From Actinomycetota bacterium (lineage in GTDB: Bacteria; Actinomycetota; Thermoleophilia; Gaiellales; Gaiellaceae), in the NCBI GenBank assembly GCA_003162235.1, contig PMMN01000076.1, positions 1-8,096 of the forward strand: a stretch of DNA of 8,096 nucleotides, written 5' to 3'. The notes under the pieces were generated by a model. The model made no database searches. It worked only from the letters and a program-made list of their open reading frames with translations, and was not told the DNA's origin. Positions 1-4,488 of the stretch are shown here, piece after piece (the stretch's first letter is position 1; every line of letters starts with the position of its first letter). The translations under genes were made by a program, and so were the position numbers.

Positions 1-22
1 GGTTCGAGTCCTACCCGGGGAG
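1..22 (+). tRNA. 3' end of a tRNA gene, probably tRNA-Asn (partial)
   Basis: The window opens inside the T arm of a tRNA. GG at 1-2 pairs with CC at 10-11 around the seven-base T loop TTCGAGT (3-9). Bases 12-14 finish the 3' side of the T stem, CCGGGGA (15-21) is the 3' acceptor strand and G22 is the discriminator. The implied 5' acceptor strand is TCCCCGG, and this acceptor plus a G discriminator is what many actinobacterial tRNA-Asn genes carry; the anticodon lies outside the window, so the isotype is inference. CCA is not encoded. Confidence 0.65.
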
Positions 23-144
23 ATACGCTCTGTGCTGCTTGGCTTGCCGATTGGGCGAGCGTACGACAGCGAGGCCCCGGTTTTCAATAACGCCCTTGGT
101 TTGGGTTGGATCGGGCTCGGCCGGTGCAAACGACCGGTTCCCTC
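23..144. other. Spacer between tRNA and small minus-strand gene
   Basis: This stretch holds no convincing gene. The only structure seen is a short hairpin, CCGGT at 121-125 pairing with ACCGG at 133-137 around a seven-base loop. It is not followed by a T-run, so it is not a clear terminator for either the tRNA or the minus-strand gene that ends at 145. Confidence 0.4.
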
Positions 145-309
145 TCAGTGCCCGGAGCAGGAGCAGGTCTTCTCGCCAAGATAGCGGCCTTCGCGGGAGC
201 GCCCGCAGCGAGCACAGAGCGGCGGAACGAGTCTCGCGCGGATGAGCAGTGCCTGCATGGACACCGCCCAGAAGACGAGATACGGAAAGATTGGCAACCA
301 GTTCGACAT
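145..309 (-). CDS. Candidate small membrane protein with C-terminal zinc-ribbon-like motif (54 aa)
   Basis: Unrecognised small protein read from ATG at 309-307 to TGA at 147-145. Residues about 4-25 form one hydrophobic, aromatic-rich segment that could span the membrane. A basic stretch (R26, R28) follows, then a Cys4 pattern: C32-x2-C35-G, then C49-x-C51. This looks like a small zinc ribbon next to a membrane anchor. Third codon positions are G or C in about 42 of 54 codons, as expected for a real gene here. The frame stays open upstream to 390, but I prefer the start at 309: the hydrophobic segment begins directly after it and the -10-like hexamer GATACT (321-316) ends six bases before it, which suggests a leaderless mRNA; no Shine-Dalgarno sequence is visible. 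It is divergent from the gene at 428. Function unknown; a regulatory or assembly role through zinc binding is speculation. It could still be a chance reading frame. Confidence 0.5.
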   Translation of the reverse strand: MSNWLPIFPYLVFWAVSMQALLIRARLVPPLCARCGRSREGRYLGEKTCSCSGH

Positions 310-315
310 ATCACG

Positions 316-321
316 AGTATC
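316..321 (-). promoter_or_regulatory. Possible -10 element for the small zinc-ribbon gene
   Basis: On the minus strand GATACT lies six bases before the ATG at 309, so transcription would begin at or next to the start codon. It differs from the consensus at two positions, and no good -35 hexamer is seen 16-18 bases upstream, so this is weak evidence. Confidence 0.25.
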
Positions 322-392
322 CGACGAGGACACTTTCACGATAGCCCTCGCTACTGAGAACCGAGTAAGAAAAACCGCCGCATTTCGCATTG

Positions 393-420
393 TTTACTAA
401 GAGTTCAGGGGCGGTACAAT
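393..420 (+). promoter_or_regulatory. Candidate promoter for the 84-aa gene (-35 TTTACT, -10 TACAAT)
   Basis: TACAAT (415-420) is a near-consensus -10 hexamer. TTTACT (393-398) sits 16 bases upstream and matches the -35 consensus at four of six positions. The surroundings (about 360-420) are more AT-rich than the rest of the window. A start seven or eight bases after the -10 falls at 427-428, on the GTG start codon, which implies a leaderless transcript. Confidence 0.5.
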
Positions 421-427
421 CGGAGTT

Positions 428-682
428 GTGAGCTGGATCGTCCTGGGGCTGTGCGTCTCGGCGCTTGCGGTGCTCGCCGCCGCCGAGTGGCCGCGCTTGC
501 AGTCCCACCTCGGAGTCGGCCGTTACGGTGCTCGCGCTTCGAGGAAGGCGCGCCGCCGCCGCTCGCACCTGGTGTTGGTCGAAACCGAAGAGCTGAGCGA
601 CTTCGACGAGGATCGAGAAGCCTTTGCCGAAAGCGTCGTGCGGGACCTCGAGCGACTGCCGACGATCGACGACCGCGACTAG
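428..682 (+). CDS. Small single-pass membrane protein, unknown function (84 aa)
   Basis: Not recognised as a named family. Read from GTG at 428 to TAG at 680-682. Residues about 2-20 form one hydrophobic helix (signal anchor or transmembrane segment). Residues 31-46 are strongly basic, with an RRRR run at 43-46, and residues 52-84 are strongly acidic with a predicted helical character. The basic patch after the helix predicts a cytoplasmic C-terminal tail. Third positions are dominated by G and C, supporting real coding. GGAG at 422-425 is only two bases from the GTG, too close for a normal ribosome site; together with the -10 at 415-420 this points to leaderless initiation. The stop codon overlaps that of the convergent protease gene within the sequence CTAG (679-682). 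A membrane-tethered adaptor or regulator is possible, but the sequence gives no function. Confidence 0.7.
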   Translation: MSWIVLGLCVSALAVLAAAEWPRLQSHLGVGRYGARASRKARRRRSHLVLVETEELSDFDEDREAFAESVVRDLERLPTIDDRD

Positions 683-3165
683 CGCGAAGCACCTTTGCTC
701 AGGCCGGCTGGAACCGCGAAACGGATCTCGCGGGTGTTCGGCAGAAGCGCGCCTGCGTTCTCGTCGTTCTTCGATTCCTGATAGTCGGATACTCTGACCA
801 CCAATGTGCCGCCGGTCTTGAGCGAGGCAACGTTGATCTTCGCTTTACCGGTGCGGGCGTCGAACGAAACCCTGAAGGACTTCGAACCGGACGTCGCGGA
901 GATCGAACGAGGATCGACGCCCGCGCCCGCGTCGGTGATTCGCAACGCCACGAGGCCTTTCTTGCGTGACAGCACTCGGATGCGCGGAGGCGTACGGTCG
1001 TTGATCCAGAGGTGGAAGGTGAAAGGCCCGGCCTTCGCCGCCGAAGTGGTGTCGAAGACGATCTCGTAGTGCCCGGGGCCGGGTCGTAGTACGCCGGCAA
1101 CCGGTTCCACGCTTCCATAGAGATCCAGGTACGGATTGACGTTCACCGGTAACGCGGCGAGACCCGCTATCCGGTCCTCGCTCGGTCCGAGCACGATCCT
1201 GGGCGAGACGGAAACACCGCGGGCGCGCGAGAGGACGACGACGCCGAAATTCTGGAGCGAGCGTTTAAGGGCGAGACGGAAGACCTGCTCGGGCCCCTTG
1301 AGCAGGATCGGCACACCGGGGACGCGCTCGGGATAGAGATAGCGATCGACCAGCGCCGTCTTTTTCTTGGTGTTCCCCTGGTAGGTGCCGGCGTGGACGA
1401 TCCTGACCGCTTTCTTACGACCTAGTTGCGGAACCGAGACGCGCAGCCAGAAGGGAATTCGTCGCATCTGGCCGGCGCAGATGAGGTCTATCCAACCGTC
1501 GACATTGCCGGTGTGTGCTGCGGCCGTCGTCGTTGCGTCGAGCTGCAGAGTGCCGGGGACCGTCACCGAAGTCGGTGCTAGCAAGGAGACGCCGCCGGTC
1601 GACTCGTGGCGCTGGAGACTCACCTCACAGGATCCGACAGCGGCGCCGGCATCGCTGACGGCGATGTTCCTCACCAGGCTCTGACCGCGTCTCAGGAAGC
1701 CGAAGCTGACGGAAGACGGAGACGTGAAGATGAGCGGCTGATCGGCGGCCGCGAGGGCGACACGTCCGCCTCCCTCGCGCAGCGGCGATACCTCGCGGCC
1801 GCTGGGGGTGGTCACCGGCGCGGCGGTGAGAACGAGCGCCGACTTGATCTGGGCGACGGTCCAGGTGGGATGACGCTGACGGAGCAGCGCCGCGGCACCC
1901 GCGACGTGGGGTGTGGCCATACTCGTTCCGCTCTCCTCGTCCCAAAGGCCCGAGCTGGCCGGAACCGAGGAGAGGATGTTCAGGCCCGGTGCGCTGAGAT
2001 CGGGCTTGAGCAGGAGGCCGAAGGGAGTGGGGCCGCCGGACGAGAATGACGCTAGCCGGTCGGAGGCCACTCCTCCGCTCGCGACGGTGGAGGCGGCGAC
2101 GGTGATCGCCAGGGCTGCGGTTCCCGGAGAATCGACCGAACCTTCTCCGTTCTGGTCGAACTCGTTTCCGGCCGCGACCGCCACAACCACTCCCGCCGCG
2201 CTGGCAGCGTTCAGGGCCTGGGCGACGATGTCGTTACGGGGATCTACCTCGGGCTCACCGAGTGAGAGGTTGATTATGTTCATCCCGTCCGAGACGGCGG
2301 CTTCGACCGCGGCGACGATCTCCGCCGAGTTCCCGTTCAAGCCGAAGTTCGAAGTGGGAATGGTCATTGCCTTGTAGTTACCGAGGTAGGCGCGCGGGGC
2401 GACGCCCGAGAGTGTGCGAGCGCTGCCGTCGAAGTTCGCGACCGTGTCGGGGTTACCGGCCGCGATGCCGGCGACGTGCGTGCCGTGAGAGGAGAAACTC
2501 GGATCGAACGGCAGCGAGGCGTTCGCATAGGAGAGGCCCGGCGGCGGAAACGCGCGGGCGACGATCACCTTCGCCGTCGTATAGGCGGTATCGCCCTTCG
2601 GGAAGCCGGCGGGCATCGTGTAACCGGTCGGATCGAAGTACGGATGCGTCTGATCGATGCCGTCGTCGATGATGCCGATCTTGACGCCCTGGCCGGCATA
2701 GGCGAGATCGGGGCCCCAGAGCGCCGGCGCGCCGATCAGCGAGACGTTGCCGGGCGGAGCGCTCTCGAGCCGGACATATCGATACGAGGAATAGACGTGA
2801 GCAACCCCGGAAACGCGAGCCAGGCGGGCGACCTCGTCTGCAGGCAGCGCGACCGCGAGTCCGTCCGCGACGATGCGGTAACGCCAGCGAACGTCCGCTT
2901 GCGGAACAGTCGCCTCGATCCGGCGCGCGAGGACGTCCTGCGCCGTGGCGAGGCTTTCGAGGTAGCGGCTGTTCGACAGCGAGCGGAGGTCGAGCGCGTG
3001 GGCTTTCGCCGTCGCGGTCGAGGCACTCGTCTGGACGCCGGCGAGCGGGGGAGAGGAGAGTGTCACGATCACCTCGGTGAGCGGCGACGCGGCCTTTTTC
3101 GTGGCCGCGCTACCAGCGGCCGAGAGGGCGAGGAGACAGGTGGTTAGCAGGAGAAAAACCTTCAA
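679..3165 (-). CDS. Secreted S8 (subtilisin-family) serine protease with prodomain and beta-rich C-terminal region
   Basis: An 828-residue subtilase that would cleave proteins outside the cell. Order of parts: signal peptide (about 1-21, hydrophobic core with an AxA-type end); I9-like inhibitor prodomain (about 30-128); catalytic domain (about 150-470) with the full triad D167 (in IIDDGID), H227 (in SSHGTHVAG) and S415 (in SGTSMATPHVAG), plus oxyanion N334 (in AAGN). The His-to-Ser spacing leaves no room for an inserted PA domain. About 475-580 resembles the Fn3-like domain found after many subtilases and contains two cysteines (C513, C563) that could pair. About 580-725 is an unassigned beta-rich stretch, and about 726-818 looks Ig-like. 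There is no C-terminal membrane anchor or sorting motif, so the enzyme is probably released. The start is TTG (3165-3163): no ATG or GTG occurs in frame between it and the upstream stop at 3216-3214, and the signal peptide begins right there. The ribosome site is poor. Substrate unknown. Confidence 0.95.
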   Translation of the reverse strand: MKVFLLLTTCLLALSAAGSAATKKAASPLTEVIVTLSSPPLAGVQTSASTATAKAHALDLRSLSNSRYLESLATAQDVLARRIEATVPQADVRWRYRIVADGLAVALPADEVARLARVSGVAHVYSSYRYVRLESAPPGNVSLIGAPALWGPDLAYAGQGVKIGIIDDGIDQTHPYFDPTGYTMPAGFPKGDTAYTTAKVIVARAFPPPGLSYANASLPFDPSFSSHGTHVAGIAAGNPDTVANFDGSARTLSGVAPRAYLGNYKAMTIPTSNFGLNGNSAEIVAAVEAAVSDGMNIINLSLGEPEVDPRNDIVAQALNAASAAGVVVAVAAGNEFDQNGEGSVDSPGTAALAITVAASTVASGGVASDRLASFSSGGPTPFGLLLKPDLSAPGLNILSSVPASSGLWDEESGTSMATPHVAGAAALLRQRHPTWTVAQIKSALVLTAAPVTTPSGREVSPLREGGGRVALAAADQPLIFTSPSSVSFGFLRRGQSLVRNIAVSDAGAAVGSCEVSLQRHESTGGVSLLAPTSVTVPGTLQLDATTTAAAHTGNVDGWIDLICAGQMRRIPFWLRVSVPQLGRKKAVRIVHAGTYQGNTKKKTALVDRYLYPERVPGVPILLKGPEQVFRLALKRSLQNFGVVVLSRARGVSVSPRIVLGPSEDRIAGLAALPVNVNPYLDLYGSVEPVAGVLRPGPGHYEIVFDTTSAAKAGPFTFHLWINDRTPPRIRVLSRKKGLVALRITDAGAGVDPRSISATSGSKSFRVSFDARTGKAKINVASLKTGGTLVVRVSDYQESKNDENAGALLPNTREIRFAVPAGLSKGASR

Positions 3166-3200
3166 AGCGCTGCCAATGCTACGCGGACCGGCGAAGAAAC

Positions 3201-3228
3201 AGCCTAGAGCCGACTAAGGGTTTGCGAA
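3201..3228 (-). promoter_or_regulatory. Weak candidate promoter for the subtilase
   Basis: On the minus strand, TTCGCA (3228-3223) and TAGGCT (3206-3201) are separated by 16 bases and would give a leader of about 30 bases before the TTG start. Both hexamers are imperfect, so this is only a suggestion. Confidence 0.25.
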
Positions 3229-3238
3229 GACCCCGGTT

Positions 3239-3300
3239 CGCCAGATCGAGTCGGCCCGTAACCAGATCGAGTCGGCCTGCGGCCTCAACTCGATCTGGCG
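3239..3300. repeat. Direct and inverted repeat element forming alternative hairpins
   Basis: The 16-mer ccagatcgagtcggcc occurs at 3241-3256 and again at 3262-3277, a 21-base period. An inverted copy of its first part follows at 3288-3300. The outer copy plus two flanking bases gives a perfect 13-base inverted repeat (3239-3251 with 3288-3300). The inner copy can instead pair 11 bases (3262-3272 with 3288-3298), with GGCC (3274-3277) pairing to GGCC (3281-3284) around a TGC loop. The element lies between two divergent transcription units (subtilase left, tRNA-Leu right). It may be a REP-like dispersed repeat or an operator; it is not a simple terminator because neither unit ends here and there is no T-run. 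Confidence 0.8.
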
Positions 3301-3345
3301 GGGCGTTGAAGTTCGATGGGTTGTGAAACGGACGGGTCGCTCGAG

Positions 3346-3374
3346 TTATCCGATCGCCGTGCCGCGGCTAGAAT
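3346..3374 (+). promoter_or_regulatory. Candidate promoter of tRNA-Leu
   Basis: TAGAAT (3369-3374) is a good -10 hexamer, ending ten bases before the mature tRNA 5' end, so the primary transcript would carry a leader of only a few bases for RNase P to remove. TTATCC (3346-3351), 17 bases upstream, is a poor but correctly spaced -35. Confidence 0.5.
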
Positions 3375-3384
3375 GCTGTTCCGC

Positions 3385-3468
3385 GCGGATGTGGCGGAAT
3401 TGGTAGACGCGCACGGTTCAGGTCCGTGTGGGCTTCGGCTCGTGGAGGTTCAAGTCCTCTCATCCGCA
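3385..3468 (+). tRNA. tRNA-Leu (anticodon CAG)
   Basis: Complete class II tRNA of 84 bases that decodes CUG. The acceptor strands GCGGATG (3385-3391) and CATCCGC (3461-3467) pair fully; A3468 is the discriminator, as required for leucine. The anticodon stem CACGG (3412-3416)/CCGTG (3424-3428) encloses the loop TTCAGGT with anticodon CAG at 3419-3421. A long variable arm (about 3429-3443, GGGC-TTCG-GCTC type) and the T arm GGAGG-TTCAAGT-CCTCT (3444-3460) follow. The D-loop motif TTGGTAGACGC is typical of tRNA-Leu. CCA is not encoded, so the cell must add it. Confidence 0.97.
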
Positions 3469-3479
3469 TAGCGCGAAAG

Positions 3480-3959
3480 TCAGGTAGATGCCGCGGGGCT
3501 CGGCTTTGGCAGCTCGGCGAGCAGCCATTTTGCGTGCTTGGCGGGGTCGACCTTGGGCCAGACCTTGACGACCTTGCCCTCGGCGTCGATCAGGAAGGTC
3601 GAGCGGATGATGCCGAGGAAGCTCTTGCCGGCCATTCGCTTGGGTCGCCAGGTGCCGTAGAGCTTGGCAACGTCGTGCTCGGTATCGGCGAGGAGGGTGA
3701 AGGGCAGCTGGTACTTGGTCTTGAAGCGTGTGTGTGAGGCGGCATTGTCGGGGCTGATCCCGAGCACGACGACGCCGCGGCGCTCGAACTTACTCCAGGC
3801 GTCGCGGATATCGCAGGCCTCCTTGGTGCAGCCCGGCGTGTTGTCCCGGGGATAGAAGTAGAGGATCACCGGCTTGCCTCTGAAGTCCGAGAGGCGGACT
3901 GTTTCGCCGGTCTCCGTCTCGAGCTCGAAGTCCGGTGCCGTCGTGCCTTCCTCGATCAT
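3480..3959 (-). CDS. bcp: Thiol peroxidase, BCP/PrxQ-type peroxiredoxin
   Basis: A 159-residue cytoplasmic peroxiredoxin of the BCP/PrxQ (AhpC-TSA, thioredoxin-fold) family, of usual length. These enzymes reduce hydrogen peroxide and organic hydroperoxides and are recycled by thioredoxin. The peroxidatic cysteine is C44 in the motif PRDNTPGCTKEAC. C49, five residues on, is the resolving cysteine typical of the two-Cys BCP subgroup; T41 and the later R119 complete the expected active site. Start ATG at 3959-3957 is preceded by a GAGAGAGGG purine tract on the minus strand (about 3967-3975) that can serve as ribosome site, somewhat distant. The gene ends 11 bases from the convergent tRNA-Leu and begins divergently from the membrane-protein/uvrC unit. 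No sign of damage. Confidence 0.95.
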   Translation of the reverse strand: MIEEGTTAPDFELETETGETVRLSDFRGKPVILYFYPRDNTPGCTKEACDIRDAWSKFERRGVVVLGISPDNAASHTRFKTKYQLPFTLLADTEHDVAKLYGTWRPKRMAGKSFLGIIRSTFLIDAEGKVVKVWPKVDPAKHAKWLLAELPKPSPAAST

Positions 3960-4003
3960 TTCGCGTCGCCCTCTCTCGGCAGGTAGCTTGTCTCCGTGAT
4001 CTT

Positions 4004-4009
4004 CTTATA
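4004..4009 (-). promoter_or_regulatory. Possible -10 element of the peroxiredoxin gene
   Basis: TATAAG on the minus strand (4009-4004) stands out in a GC-rich spacer and lies about 45 bases before the bcp ATG. The -35 region is poor (a GTTTTC-like hexamer about 17 bases upstream), so confidence is low. Confidence 0.3.
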
Positions 4010-4054
4010 CCGCACCGAGCCACGCGGAAAACGAGCCCCGGCGGCGCTCGCGCC

Positions 4055-4058
4055 GAGG
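4055..4058 (+). promoter_or_regulatory. Ribosome binding site GAGG deciding the start at 4067
   Basis: GAGG ends eight bases before the GTG at 4067-4069, normal spacing. It supports this start over the far upstream ATG at 3935, which would overlap the divergent bcp gene and add 44 residues of non-membrane, low-quality sequence. Confidence 0.6.
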
Positions 4059-4066
4059 TAACCGTC

Positions 4067-4462
4067 GTGAGGACTCCGGGCGATGGGCATCCGACGCTTC
4101 GAGCCTTCGCGATCATCTTCGCGATCGTCGGCGTCGTGATGGTCTTTCAGCTCTACGCGACGCTGTTCGCCATTTCGGCGTTACTGCAGATCGCTTTCCT
4201 CCTCGCCATTACCTACTTCCTCTTCCTGCTTTGGCGAGACCGGCGCGCGGATATCGCGTTCTGGCCGGCTCGTGCGCAGTGGGCTTTCTACCTCGCGATC
4301 CTGATCGTGATCGCGAATATCGGCGTTTACTTCGGCTCGCGCCTGTTCGGGGCTCACCGCTTGAGTATCAACGGCCTCGCCGGCGTCGGCTGGCTGCTCG
4401 TCTTTCCGATTTGCGGTTACACGATCTGGCGCGTTTGGCGCGAGCAGCACACGTACCTCTGA
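4067..4462 (+). CDS. Four-helix integral membrane protein, unknown function (131 aa)
   Basis: I do not recognise a named family. Starting from GTG at 4067, the protein has a short polar N-terminus and four hydrophobic segments: about residues 12-31, 34-56, 70-90 and 103-123. A basic cytoplasmic-type loop (W56-R57-D58-R59-R60) separates helices 2 and 3, and a short basic tail (RVWRE) follows helix 4. By the positive-inside rule both ends should face the cytoplasm. No catalytic motif, metal ligands or cysteine pair is evident (only one cysteine, C116). The stop at 4460-4462 is 26 bases before uvrC on the same strand, so the two are likely co-transcribed, though a functional link to DNA repair is not implied by the sequence. 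Confidence 0.8.
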   Translation: MRTPGDGHPTLRAFAIIFAIVGVVMVFQLYATLFAISALLQIAFLLAITYFLFLLWRDRRADIAFWPARAQWAFYLAILIVIANIGVYFGSRLFGAHRLSINGLAGVGWLLVFPICGYTIWRVWREQHTYL

Positions 4463-4479
4463 GCGCGGGCTAGGCTGAC

Positions 4480-4484
4480 GGGAG
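4480..4484 (+). promoter_or_regulatory. Ribosome binding site of uvrC
   Basis: GGGAG lies four bases before the ATG at 4489-4491. The spacing is short but acceptable, and the conserved UvrC N-terminus begins right at this ATG. Confidence 0.5.
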
Positions 4485-4488
4485 CACC

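Noticed and set aside
193..206. Short hairpin GCGGG-AGCG-CCCGC in the left spacer
   Set aside because: A five-base GC stem is expected by chance in DNA this GC-rich, and it lies inside the candidate small coding region.
84..314. Second minus-strand open frame (76 codons) in the left spacer
   Set aside because: It is cysteine- and arginine-rich without an ordered motif and is out of frame with the membrane/zinc-ribbon candidate, so it is taken as a shadow.
106..357. Plus-strand open frame of 83 codons in the left spacer
   Set aside because: It shows no domain, no membrane segment and no ribosome site, and overlaps the more convincing minus-strand frame with the Cys4 pattern.
2476..3147. Open frame of 223 codons on the plus strand opposite the subtilase prodomain
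   Set aside because: It is an Arg/Glu/Gly-rich shadow frame; the minus strand carries the signal peptide, prodomain and catalytic Asp region.
3935..4066. Longer N-terminus for the four-helix membrane protein (ATG at 3935)
   Set aside because: It would overlap the start of the divergent bcp gene and run through its promoter. The extra 44 residues are basic and unstructured, and GTG at 4067 has a well-placed GAGG.
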